Below, piece after piece: positions 21,827 to 35,100 of a stretch of DNA of 64,000 nucleotides. Both the position numbers and the translations under genes were made by a program. Source of the DNA: Eunapius fragilis. Lineage: Eukaryota > Porifera > Demospongiae > Spongillida > Spongillidae. Within the stretch, counting starts at the first letter, position 1. Each line of letters begins with the position of its first letter. The notes under the pieces were generated by a model. That model ran no database searches. It was not told the DNA's origin and saw nothing but the letters and a program-made list of their open reading frames with translations. The stretch covers positions 3,165,319 to 3,229,318 of the forward strand of contig OY811975.1 in assembly GCA_963681505.1 (NCBI GenBank). Reading direction: 5' to 3'.

Positions 21827-21905
21827 CCACTTACAAAGAAGTTAGACTGCTACACACACACACACACACACACAAACCCACTTACAAAAAAGTTAGACTG
21901 CTATA
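21510..21905 (-). repeat. Seven-copy array containing a 15-nt candidate microexon
   Basis: Units of 51-75 bp, made of a TG-rich tract on the minus strand, then TAG, a 15-nt segment CAGTCTAACTTCTTT and GTAAGTGGG. The 15-nt copies are at 21528-21542, 21599-21613, 21650-21664, 21703-21717, 21778-21792, 21835-21849 and 21886-21900. Each reads QSNFF (one reads QSNIF) in frame with the next BCAT exon, which begins HKGINVT. TAGCAG is a NAGNAG-type tandem acceptor, so 15-nt or 12-nt forms are both possible. It lies where the missing N-terminal BCAT coding sequence should be. Whether any copy is spliced in is unknown. Confidence 0.6.
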
Positions 21906-23512
21906 CTATACTATAATAATGTTCTTAGGCTACTTCCCATTGAGACTTGCTGACTATATAAGTATATAAACACCCTTCTTGTGGTTTACCAATGACAAAT
22001 TGACAGCTTGGTACATGTATGTACATGCGCCATTTTCCCCCTCACTCCTCTAATGAATACTATACATCCAATTCTGCCACACTTTAAAAAAATCACCCCC
22101 TTGTACGAAGACAATTCTGTGACCCAATGTACCAGACCATTCTGACACGCATGTACCACACAAGGTACACTGGCATATATAGACCTGGCTGGCAGCTGCA
22201 CAATGTTGCCACATTGTACATGTACTTCAGCTCCAGTCACAGGGCATGTAGCACTGTCAAGTTTGAGGTGAGTTGACCCCTCCCTACCCTTCCCCTCTTC
22301 AAGCAAACTGCCCAAAGGTCGCAATGACCTCTTGCGGGGGAACCGAGTGTGGCTTCTTCCACATGCGCACGTGTATGGTCACCCCACCCCCTTCACACCT
22401 CCAAATTTGCAAATATTCACAAACTGCGCACCGCACACCATCTCTAACCTTCAGACCACCGGAGGAATGTCTAAGCCATTGAACGCTCGCCCCTCCTGAC
22501 GACTGTTACAAGGGAGGGGGTGGAGAAACAGAAGATACATGAAACATAACTTTACAAGAAGTCACATTTATACACAAAATACACACCCACCTAAAAATAA
22601 AATAAAAATCACACGCACGCGCCTTTTACACAGTAAGTACAAATCGACAAGCGCGAAGGCACAAGAGCGAGGGCAGAGACTAGCATGCCCATGCAAAAAA
22701 AAAATTGCTCGATAATGCGATTGGCAAAAGTAACAAACCCTCGTAAGGCCTACCGCCTCCCTCCCTCCCGATCGCCTGATCTTTGTCCTCGGGAAAGTTC
22801 GAAGCACACCCGCATTCGTCAAGGCAGGGTGGTAGCGGGTGGACTACATACTAAAATCCAGCAACGAAAGTTTCCGTAGGTCCATTGTCTCGCCTTCTTT
22901 GAGGGTAATAACAGTTAGACCCGTCAAAAGGTTGTAAGTTCTTCCACCCGCACATAGCTACTGGATCCTAGCTACTTCTCTCGCGCACTCCGGTTCACTC
23001 GACTAACCCTTACCAAGCTTCCGCACAACGGTGTTCTTATCTTTCTCAAGACAGAAGCCATTGCTAATATTAAAGACAAAATTACAATAAAATTAAAACC
23101 TTCGCACAGCTATTCCGTCACGTATAGTCACGTGAAACAATTATGTAACTAAATTTTCTAATCCGGCCGATCGGCCAGTGTCACACCAGAGATAATATAT
23201 AGATTATCGGCCACAGCGCTTACTGAGGGGAGGGCCTTCATTATATAATAATTTCAAACCCATACATATCATGCATGGTTTCAGTTTTTTTTTTTAAAGA
23301 TCTCAAGCGAAAATCTTGTGGACCAGATTTATCCTCCTATAGGACCTAATAGACTGGGACTAACACAACCCAGATAGCCAAAGCCAGGACAGCCCCCAAG
23401 GAAAATCATCAGTAGGGGTGTACGCTTATTTAATTATAGCCTAATATATCATATAGAACTATGGTTTTGAAGGGGGAGCATTTTATCCCATCAATGCTAA
23501 AGGCGACCATAC
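21906..23512. other. Presumed 5' region of BCAT
   Basis: Should hold the first BCAT exon and promoter. Two short minus-strand start candidates are visible: ATG at 22362-22364 (19 residues ending EVIATFGQ) and an ATG near 22888-22890 (MDLRKLSLLDF, then a gtatgt donor). Neither is proven. Confidence 0.35.
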
Positions 23513-23643
23513 ACTAGGCAACATGTTGCATTGCGTGCAACACTATGAATTTTTGTACATTCTAGTAAAATATCAGTAAACTAATGTTTTACTGAAAATA
23601 TAATTGGATTCATTGAGTTGATTGTTGCCTAGTGTATGGTCGC
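23513..23643. mobile_element. 131-bp inverted-repeat element between BCAT and Fringe A
   Basis: Terminal arms GCGACCATACACTAGGCAAC and its complement at the other end, with an AT-rich interior. Non-coding MITE-like element. Target duplication not clear. Confidence 0.75.
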
Positions 23644-24365
23644 ATTAAAACTGATTACAATAGCCCTTGGCCTTCCTTGGCTTGGATTGAGGCAGGCAGC
23701 TCAGGTATAGTACTAAAAGAGTGAAATAAGGATATAACATTGTGCGCTTCTTAACTATGTATATTTTTACGCAGAGGCCATTGATCCACATCCAACTTAG
23801 TCTGGGGACCAACTCATAATTAATTGTAGCACGTGATCATGTGAAAAGTTTAAGTAACTGCAGAAAATATATTAATAAAACGATGTCTCCAGCTCCATGC
23901 TGAATTTTATAATTAGATCTGTAGATTTTGCCTTGATTTTCGCATACCATTGCTTGCTCTCATTCCAGTGAAAATAACGGCATACATTAAGATCGAATTT
24001 TAGCATTTTTTAACGTCATTTATAATTCAATTTGAAATAAAATGCAAGATGACCGCCGATCGCGATGTATGGGCAGTTTCTGGATATGCCTTTTCAATTA
24101 GACAATATTTAACGAACGTACCAACTTGTCCCATAACTAAGTTCAAATCGATCATATCCAGCGTACCCCTTTCTAGTGGTCACACCTGCTTTAAGCAAAT
24201 CAAATGACACCATAATTATATAGATGTGTTTGCTATACGCGACCGAATACATTGATCAAAAACGTGTTTTCATGATCAGTTTCACTTGTGTTCATTTTTT
24301 CCACCATGCCACACGTCATAATGAACCGACATGATCATGTGATCGAATAACCAAAAATTGACGCG

Positions 24366-24374
24366 GGCGGGAAA
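24366..24374 (+). promoter_or_regulatory. E2F-like site upstream of Fringe A
   Basis: ggcgggaaa, the complement of the E2F-type consensus TTTCCCGCC, about 100 bp before the Fringe A start codon. A motif match only. 23644-24470 otherwise shows no gene and presumably includes the Fringe A promoter. Confidence 0.25.
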
Positions 24375-24470
24375 TAATTGACAAAGCACCTAAATACACG
24401 TTACTATCACGCGCGGTTACGGGTACTTAATTAATAGAATTTGCTGTGTAAATACAAGCCTTATACCTAG

Positions 24471-26069
24471 ATGGCACTGCTGAGATGCCCCATAACATTG
24501 ATTCTGATCCTTTTCATATTGTGGTCTAGTATAGCCTACAGTACCTACTTAATGCTCGCGTATCGGTATCAACGGTTTTCCTCAGAGAAATACGCCGCGC
24601 TACCTTATGTACTGAGTGACATGGTAAGGGGGGACACATTTCCCGACCCGGAAGTAAGGTTATCTCTCGCGGAGCGGGTTTACCTACCACAGAACGGGTC
24701 GGACATATTCATTTCTGTACTGACAACGCACAAGTATCATGACGATAGGTTGTCCCGCCTTTTTGTCACGTGGATGCAAACGGTGGATCCTAAACAGGCA
24801 AGCCAGCTGTGAGGGAGGTGCACGCACTGTAAAGGCGTCCGCGAACGTGAGTTGATGGTGTCCGTGAGTACGCATGCAAAACTTGACATAACAATAACTA
24901 ATTCCTTAATTGATTAATTAATTTTGATTCCCAATAAGGGGGAGGTACCTGTGTTACGGTGAGGCCATATACATGAGACATCCGAGAGAGTTATGCAACG
25001 GCATAACATTAAGTGGGGTCGAGGCAGCGAAAAGCATATTATAAAAAAATGAAGGAGCATCAAAGTTGACGCTTGCAATTAAAATTAAGGTGTACGCATA
25101 ATTAAATATTCAGACCACTGTAACTTCACGATGGACAGGCTAATTTCCAGTGCGTAAGAAAGAACATCATGTCTCTTAGAATATGAAAACATGCGCTAGG
25201 TCCCTATTCACTGCCTTGATCCCAAGTATACATAATTGAGAGGTATACAACCATGGTCAGCTTAGTACTAAATTAATCTTCGTTCATCCTTGCCAACTAA
25301 TTAGTTTATCATGCAAGTGCCGCATCTGACGTTTTACCACTGTTTGATGGTGCAGTGTACCTCAATGACTCTACCATGTTTGTATTTCATACAGTATGTG
25401 GTGTTTTACACACCCTCTTTAACATTTCTTAAATCAAAGGCAAATGGAGGTGCGAATGGCTTCATTTTAATAGTGAAAAAATTAAAGAACTGAACAAATA
25501 AATAGGGACGGACGCAACCTATTTTGAAGCAATTTGAACACTCACACTGGAAGTTTGAATGCCAGGGGAAAAGACTATTAGCAAGAGGAAACCCTTTGTA
25601 TATAAAACAAGGGGTAATTTTCATGTGAACTGTCCGAAGTATAGAACTGTTATAGGACAGTTGACATGAAAATATAAACATATTGGAGGTTATTAAAATG
25701 CTCTGCATTGGAATCTGATAGCTTTTAGATATAAATGAACAGTCATTTTGTGTGCCCAGGTCAGTTAATCTACTGAACATCGAGCTATTCCATTTAATGA
25801 CCGTACAGGGGTACGGATGGAAAAACAGTTATTAACGATGGTTAGCTTTGATATTCGTAATATCCAAGGGGATTTATTAACTGTCCCGGGTGATTTATTG
25901 TACTCCCGTACAGTCATTAAATGGAATAGCCCATGACTTCTGTATTCATTGCGTACCGAATGCAAATATTTGAACTTAGGGCATTATTTTGTACATGTAA
26001 TTCAGTATTGGCTTCTGTCTAATGGGATATTGTGTGTGTTTAGCAGCTTTGTGATGAATTGTTTGGTTA

Positions 26070-26108
<39 letters not shown>

Positions 26109-29100
26109 TCACCCTCTTTTAAATTAGATCTACTTAATAACCGATGGTGAACAGGATATGTGGACTCAAGCGTTTACATCATCTGGTTTGTTTATTCTGA
26201 ACGTATTTTGTGTCCCCTAGTATCTAGACACAAGTAATTAAAACATTCACTTGGAGAAATGTGATGTATATGTATGGGACAGTTCGCGAGAATATGGCCC
26301 TTTGTGTATATTGTTATAAAAATGATTTACTTTTAAATTGCCACATCTCCCAAACAGCAAACGCTATTGATTTTCTATTTTTAGCACTTCATACTACACT
26401 ATTTTCTCTATGGTAAAATAGATTTGATGTATGCTGCTAGCCCTTCTGTCTGCAGGAAAATTCAATTCACTTCAAAGTTAGAGGGTTCGTGAATTTTGAC
26501 ACTACCTGTTGCAAAGATATAGCTATGCAAAGTGTGTGCGTATTTTCCCGCTCGATTCGCGCCAAAGATTTAGGCAAACTGGGTCCCATCAAATGTCTGG
26601 GAGGCGGGTGTGTAAATCTTTGGAGGGAATTGAGCAGGAAAGTGTGCATGCACTTCGCACAGCTATAAGTAAAAATTCACGAACAGGACAAATCAACAGG
26701 ATCCCTCTTTGTTCGAAGTGAATTGAATTTTCCTGTAGAAAGATATGGCGGATTTGAACCCCAAGGGGTATCAGACGTTGCAACACTGGCATGTAACTAA
26801 AGCAAGACCCCAAAATGGTGTAATATAAAGTGCTGAAAATAGGAATCAATACCATTTACAGTTCAGGAGATGTAGCAATATTAAAGTGAATGATTTTCAT
26901 TCCTTTATGTATGGGATCATGAAAAGGGACTAGCGCATATTTTTTCAAGTTTTCAAATATTTCACATTCTAAGAGATATCTATGTCCTCTACAACTTCTT
27001 TCTTACGCACTGGAAATTAGTCTATCCGTCATGGAGTTACAGTGGATTGAATTTTTTATTACGCGTTAATTTTAATTGCACACGTCCACTTTGATACTCT
27101 TTACGCTTGGTCCCTTTTTCCTCCCACGACCCCATATATAATATACATGAAGGGCCCTTTTCTCGTGTAGAGAGGAAGGAAACAAGGGTACTGAAATAAA
27201 ATAGTCCCACATTAACTCAAGGCATGGAAATGTCATGCTAAAGTATAGGGCTATTTATGATTTCATTCTATTCTATTTATCCCACTATTGAAATCTTATA
27301 ACCTTCTCAAAGAAAATTTGTAATGCTTATTATCTATTTCATTATGCTTTCCTATTACAACAATGGTAGTACCCACAAGAGAGGTTCCAAGTTATAGGTT
27401 CTGGTCATGGAATTGGATAAATAGCCAACTCGTAGCAGAGGTAGAAATCAATTTATCTGCAATCTTGATTGGGCTTTTAGCTTAACGGCTTAGAGTTTGA
27501 ACATAGAAAGCAGATCAATCCAGTACACTGCTTGTATATTTGATACTTAGGGGGCCATCCTGATAATTAGAGCACAATACAGTAATGAACCATTTCAATG
27601 GTAATTGGGCACTTCTGCTTTCAAGAAAATAACTACATCTGCAACTGTAGAAACCATTAGCTTTTGTAGCAAACCCTATCCATCTGTGTAATGAAACTCA
27701 CTACTTACACACCTATTTTTCCTGAAAAGCGAATGTACTAATCACACTCTTCTCCCAATATAGATGTAACTCATTTTCACCATACCTCATCATTTATGGA
27801 TGGCTCTTTAAGCCGTGCACTAAATTATAGATCTGACACCGCTACTCCTTTTCACATTTTCGTGCGTCTCTTGTTGTTCAAGAATTTAACATGTTGTTTA
27901 GTTGTCGATGAATTGAATTTGAGTATGTATGTACCCTCAAAGCAAATGATTTCCTCCAAATGGTTGCACAAATTCAATTAGTGTTCAATATTCATCACAG
28001 GGTAATGTTTTCTTGTTTTGTAATGTTATCTAGAGTAACTTCTGTATTAAGGTTTGAATGGAAAGAAATACATGTATATATATAGCACAAGTCATTAATA
28101 CTTCGCACCATTGCATGTACAACATTACTTTTGGGTGTTGCATTATTATTTCTGATATACAGGGAGCACAGTGGTGTTCAGTGACTGCCCAAAAGATACA
28201 AAAAAGACCTCGTATGTCAGCATTTCTGTTCATTGCATGTGCTGCTCATTGGGTACAACAGTTTCATGTATCACTATCGTTATTGTAACTGCATGCTACA
28301 AACAATACAAACGGCAGTGTGGAAGCCATGTGACAATGTAATGTGTAAGACCTGATTACGCATAGTACTTCCATTTGCTTGTTGGGCCAGTGATGAAGAT
28401 GTACAAGTGCTATATATCAAAGAAATAATTTTTTATAGTGTAATGAAATCCTTAAGAGCTAGTATGTCAGGGCAGTAGTACAAGTTTCACTGAAGAATGA
28501 TCTGTATATAAACAGCTTCAAATTAAACTAAGAAACCAACTGGTTTTAGTACATTAATGAAAATACTGTAACGAATGACAGATGCAAAACATATATCTAA
28601 TTGTATGAAACTGATATAAGCTATGGAGCAGGTAGAAAAAAAAAAGAGCAGAGCTTATGAGGTAAATGCGTATAGCATACGGGGTATAATGCTGATTGAG
28701 AGTGTTTCCAACAAGCAAAACTAGGTCTTTGGGGTAGATAATCTGACACTGTTTACCTAAGAAAATTAGGTGGGAAACTGCACACACTGAGCACAGCTAC
28801 ATCTTCAAAACAGCTGGAGTAAATAAATAAAAATAGGACTCCTACCAATTTTGAAGCAATTCGAATACTCCTTCAGGGAAGCATGTACATGTAGGTTTTG
28901 AACGCTAAGGTGTAATACCCTTTGTACGGTCCTGTAGGGAGAAAGTGTAAGGGGACAAAATAGAGAACTGTATGTGGCGTTCATAAATAGGAGGTCATCA
29001 ACAATAGTTGTGGGATTTGTATCTATTTTAAAAAATGCAGAACATTTTCCTTGCTAATGTATATTTATATTGCTGCAATGATCCCATGTATACACGATGG

Positions 29101-32100
29101 CATATTGTATGATCACTGAACATTTTAAACACCAAGTTATTAACAAGGCAAGATAGGGATTTATAACTACAGTACCTATGCAATAAACGATATGGTTACT
29201 GTCACCCACAGCTTGATATGCCTAGGTGATGAATTAATTTTCTAGACCTATCAATTGTAAAGCAGAACTAATTGATTGAAGATGCATGGAATCAGTGTGT
29301 GTGTATGTGTGTATGTGTGTGTGTGTGCGGTGAATGTTGAGGAAATGTCATAACTTTAATAACTGTACATTTGTACTGTAGTCGTATGATGTGTTGCAAA
29401 GGAGGGACCCAGTTTGATAACTGGTACAGAGTAAGAGAAGCTGGACACATCTACAAGTGAGCTGTGTGGCCCGTAACGAGACATTATTATTTGTTATAAA
29501 TTCCTTGTCTTCATAATAGTTTAAACATCATCATTCTATTAATCATTTTTTTACCCGCCATTTCAAAATACCGCATGTAACACCCACACATACACATACA
29601 CTGCAGTTCCTTTACATGCACAAGTTACTGCCTTACTGATACATATTGCATGTACACCACTTATCTTTTTAATGCTAGTCCGAATAGATCATGCTGTGAC
29701 ATATGTGTACATTTAGGTGATAGTGGTACATGTAGTTCTATAACCCCTCCTCTCTACAGCTCACTTTAAGCCTAGGCTGGTCTTCTGTCGCATTTTTTAG
29801 CCAGTTGGACAGCATTTGGCTGCCTGCTTCCACTGTTCTGATATACTTGTACTATACATGAGGGTAGTTCATGAATTCATTCATATTAGTCTTTTCTATT
29901 GCAGCTGGTATTGTCATTTTGATGATGACATCTATGTAAACACAGCAGCACTAATCCAACTCACGCAGAAGTACAACTCACAAGAGGAGTATTACCTTGG
30001 CAATTGGAAGCAATTCTCAGCTGTTTCTTATCAAGGTAAAGATAGAATATCTAAAGAGGTAAGATAATCTATTTGCATGCATTAAATTGTTTGACATTGC
30101 ATTGTTATGGCAATGCTTCTTTCCCATGGTAATGGATTAAGAGTGCTCCTGGACTTTTCAGATTCTTGGAAAGAGTAAGTGTTCGTTATCAACCGTTTTA
30201 TGATAATAAACCTTGGTGTTGCAGGATTATAATAAATCCCTCCCGTTGTTTATTTTAAGAAACATGTAATAGCCCAATTATTAAGAGCATTATTCGCATT
30301 AGAGATAGCTATTTAAAACAGTTAAAATCCTGCAATATGTCAAAGTTGTTGTATTTTCAGAGTGGTAAAGACTCGCTGGTACACTTTTTTCTGGCATGTT
30401 TCATATGATTTAAGCATCACAATATCACAGCCAAGGGATATATAGGCTATGTAAAAGTAGTTGTGGAGCACTGGCAGATAAAGGGAATAATACAATGCCG
30501 TGTTGCAAATGCAAAGGAAGCAACTTGCATTGTAAAAGTTGTTCTTGTGCTAAGCAGAAGAATGGGTGTACCAACTGCCACCCAGGAAGACACTGGAGGT
30601 GTATGAGCCCCTTCATTTTCCCGCCGAATGTCTTGTCAGTGTCTTCCTCGGTATCACCTCCTTCCACATCATTTGGGATCCCATCTTCTTTGTCACAACC
30701 TTCTTCCTTTGTATCAAAGTCCCCGGATTCCCAGTCTCCTCCTATATTACAACCCCCTACGTCAATACCCACTTTGTCACCTCAGTCTTGACCACAGTTA
30801 CCCCAGTCACCGCGAGTGTCTCACTCCACGCCTGCCTCGCCTCTGCTGCCGCAGTCGCCATAGGTGGGACAAACCTCGGGCATGCGGAGACATGTGAGAT
30901 CTCCACTGGTTGGAGCTATTTGCTCTGGGCATTCAGGAACCGGGCACCGCTTCCAGAATGAAAGACTTGATTGGTGACCTGCGGATGACGTTGACGGTTA
31001 GATCATGAGACGGGGCCTAGGGTTCCTGGTGTGATGGTAACAACAGAGCTCTGCTGAAGTGATGCAGGCAGCTGCTGCACAGATGAAGAGACACTGAGAG
31101 GTACTAGTGTGAGGAGGAGAGGGAGACTGCGACTGCGGCAGCAGAGGCAAGACAACTTACTCCGGAATAATATATCCTAGGACAATTTACTCTGTAGTAA
31201 TACGTCCTAGGACTGCTTACTTTTCGCTGGATAGATGCATGTGCCCTGAGGTCAACTGACATCAGCAAACTCTCGTTCCTCGTTTTCATCTGTCCTCTCA
31301 TGAGTATCATCCATTTACATCAGCTATAAATGTAGTAGAAGTCACCTCTGAAAGCCAGCTGGCAGCTACGCTCCTTATCGGTAGTGATTAGCAACTTAAA
31401 CCCTGTGGCTATGCACTAGTTTTAATTTCAATTTACACAATATATATGACGGACCACTTACTCCGTCGGGGGACAATTTACTCTGGAGTAAAATGTCTGG
31501 TACGATAATTTACTCCGACAGATACTTTCCTCCGTGACAGCTCTCTGCCTGACATTAGGCCTATTGTGGTTGGAGAAACTCAGAAGGCTTACAGGAAACT
31601 GCTTGTGCTCACTGGTTAAAGATAAAGCTTCCAGTTTTTTGAGCCCCTGCAGTTTGGTGTATCCTGTCACATGGCACAGATAAAATGGTGCACGGTCTTA
31701 GAAAGTGCATTGAGGAGCACTGAGGCTATGTTTAGCTTCCCATACATCACTAGCAAGATCTTTGCAGGCTTCTGAGTCCTAAGCCAAAGGACAGGCATGA
31801 GGCCAAATGGGAGAAAGCCTGCCTGGCTTCAATACCCCAGTTCCCATAACTCTCCACTGAGAGAGGGATACAGTTCCACCCAAGCATATGACACTTTGGG
31901 ATCATTAGCCTTCTGCTTCCTCTGCTCTGCCAGTAGTGCAGCTGTTCCAGGTATGACACTTGCCTCATGAAGGTGTGGGAGGAGATGTTACCATAAAGTC
32001 AAAAGCAACTGGGATTCCACCTATCCAATTGTTCACTAGAGCATCAGCGGAGCAAGACCTAGAAAGGTCAGGGGTAAGTGCACTACCTGCTTCAACCTTC

Positions 32101-35100
32101 ACACCAAGGTATGCCTTGTGGCAAAAATCTACGAACACATCACGCAGCTAATTATGCCGGAGTACCATGTCACCACCTCGTCTGCAGGACAATGCATGGT
32201 GCCCCAGTGGGTCCAAAGTAGACAGCAGGGCATCCTTGTGGTTTCTAAACCTAGCCACCATGAAATAGCTGTGCGGAATTTGCTATAGTCAAAATGCACA
32301 CCAGATTCACCCAAAGGAAGGAATGAGACCCACGAAGTGGCAAAAGAAGCAGAGGCAGAGAGGAGGCGAGCTGTGTTTGCTGGAGAAGATGAGTCATACA
32401 AACTGCTAAAAGACAAACTTTCTAGCTTATGGGAGAGAGATCTCTGCAAGGGAGGAGACTCGATGGCAGATTCTGGAGAGATGGTATCTGATGTAGCGAC
32501 TAAACAGTTGAAGGTATTAACTGCATGGGATCATATGATGGTTATCTGCAGTGGCAAATCCAGATGAGCAAAAATGATGCAATATAAGTAGCACCCAAGT
32601 GGTGAGAGAGAGTGAAGGCCAAATCCCCACAAACCTTAGGCTTAATTGAGTCTGGCATCAGGTAGCCTCAGATAGATCTATAGAGAAGCACTTCGAAAAG
32701 CAGCTTCTAACATCAGAGTCCATTTTCCTCAAAGAATCAGCAGCCAAACTTGGGGGGGTGGGGGATTGACCAGGCTAGGTGCACCATCTTAAAAAAGCCA
32801 CTTCAAAGATGCAGCAAATTTAAATGCCCAGAGCTCTCCTAAGTAGAGCATGTAATTTGGTTTAGTTACTCTGTGTGCAGTGTAGTGTACATGTAATATT
32901 ATTTTCATTGTTAAATCAACACCACATGATTTCGCAGTAAAATCACAATTGTAACTTGTACTTGATTTGCATTTGATTTTAACCTTTAATTTCCAGACAT
33001 CCTAGCGTAGGATGCAAGTTAAAGGTAATATTTAGCAAACCCATATGAACAGAGGACAAACCAAAAACTCATTGTACTGTAGAAATGGTTAGCAACTCTG
33101 AATATACTGGTATGCTTGCAAGACTGTCAAATACAGTCAATAATGAAAGATGCATCTTTGGTAAATTGCAAAGCACTTCAAGTACCAACAAGTAATGTTG
33201 GAAAGATCAGAATGACATGCAAACAAATGGGTGGTCTTTGGCACTAGAAAAATTGGATTTGCTAGCTCACAAGTGCATGAACAATACGTATTTGTCAGTC
33301 GCATGTTTTGGAATAGCCAAGTGAATGGACAGAAATCATGAAAATGCACAGTGTGTTTTCAGTACACAAAAAAGTTACACTTGTCATACTTCTTTCTGTG
33401 ACACTAAAATTGTACCACAATGCATATGTAAGAACTGCATCCATTTTTTGTATCATATAACAAAGGGTGTGATTTTTAAAAATTGATTGACAATTGGTAA
33501 AATTTAGCATGAGAGACACATCAAACAGCAGTAGAGATATGTATGCCAAAAGCCTTTATTATTACAAATATTTGTAGGACTTGGCTCTGGAGATTAAAGG
33601 GTAATTTCAAATCAATATTTGATTGCCAAGCATAAAAAGCCAGTTCTGTGCAATGCACTATACATATGTAGCAGGGTGGTTACCAAAGAGCATGTGCTAG
33701 CTACAAAGTAAAGCAAACATTATATGAAGACTAAATGCAGATTGCGCGTGTGTGTGTGTGTGTGTGGTGTGTGTGTGTGTGTGTGTGGTGTGTGGGTGTG
33801 TGCGCGTGTGCGTGTGTGTGATGGTTGTTCAGATCATGTACAGGGAGCCTCCCACTGATTTAGCAGTAAACTAGCACATCTGATTATAAGCTACAAACAG
33901 GCTACACTGTACATGCATCTATTTTTACTGATCTCGCAAGAAATACTTAACGTAGCCACATTTTAATCTAGGTTTTGTCCCTGCAATGGTACTAATGACA
34001 TATCAGTCTGAATAAAAATGCCAATTTCTGACATCTTCCAAACTGGTCAACTTCAGATGATTGTTTGACTTCCAACAAACAGAAATAAGCCTCATAATGG
34101 TGGCTTTTCATGATGTTTCTTTAAAAAAATTTATAATAAATCAGAAAGAATTATTTGATTCCTAATTTCTCCACAAAATTGGCACGTTTCTCATAGAACC
34201 AATGTTAAATTTAATATGCAAATTAAGTTTTACACTACTATTCAGAAAGGGTACTATTGGTCGTGACATGTTTAAGGGACAAGATTAATTGTACTTACTG
34301 TGCAGCACAGCGAAGACTCACAACTTCAGCAGGACTGCTTCTAACATAAGATCCCCACACTATGAACTAGCTGCTCCATCACAAAACGAAGCACTTCCAT
34401 AAGAGAAATTTGTTCAAACTATAACTTTTATCAAGTCACTAAACTGTAATTGACATGTGACAGATTGCTCCCAATCAAGCGAGTCTCCAGACCTATACAT
34501 GTGCATGCTGTTGACGGGTACTATTTAATATTTCAGAAGTGCAATGATTATCGGTTTGCTAATGGACCTGCTTACTGCATTAGTGCTCCACTGATGGCAA
34601 GGTTGGAGAAGTATCTGAGGTGAGTGAATATGCTTTCAATGAGTGAGTAGCACTTTTATTCTGACCATTGCCATTTAATGGAGCCCATTTACATTTGGGT
34701 GAATAATATGTACAGTTTCCTATTCATACTAAAATCATTTTCCTTTGCATCTTTTAAGCCTAGTTTTTGCAATTCCATACCACACTTTCTTCATACCCAC
34801 ATGGTGTGCGCATTAATGTACTTCATCTCTTCTCCTTCCCCAACCGCCAATCCTTATATGAAAGAGGGAAGAACTATGTAGATAACTGTATCAAGGCACA
34901 GGTTGCAATGGATGACGTCCTACCTGGAGTTATCATTGAAGCGATCCTTGGAGTTGAAATTATTGACATTCCTGAAATAATCGATCAAACCTACAAGGTT
35001 CCTGGCACTGACCCTGCATGGTACAAGAGCAAGGTATGGATTTGGAAGTGAATTATGTTTGCAGTGTCTCATTTATTTCTTGCAGATCACTGTTTCGTTT

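Noticed and set aside
22362..22364. Start of BCAT at this ATG
   Set aside because: EVIATFGQ resembles the family N-terminus, but no acceptable donor follows in the right phase; kept only as a possibility.
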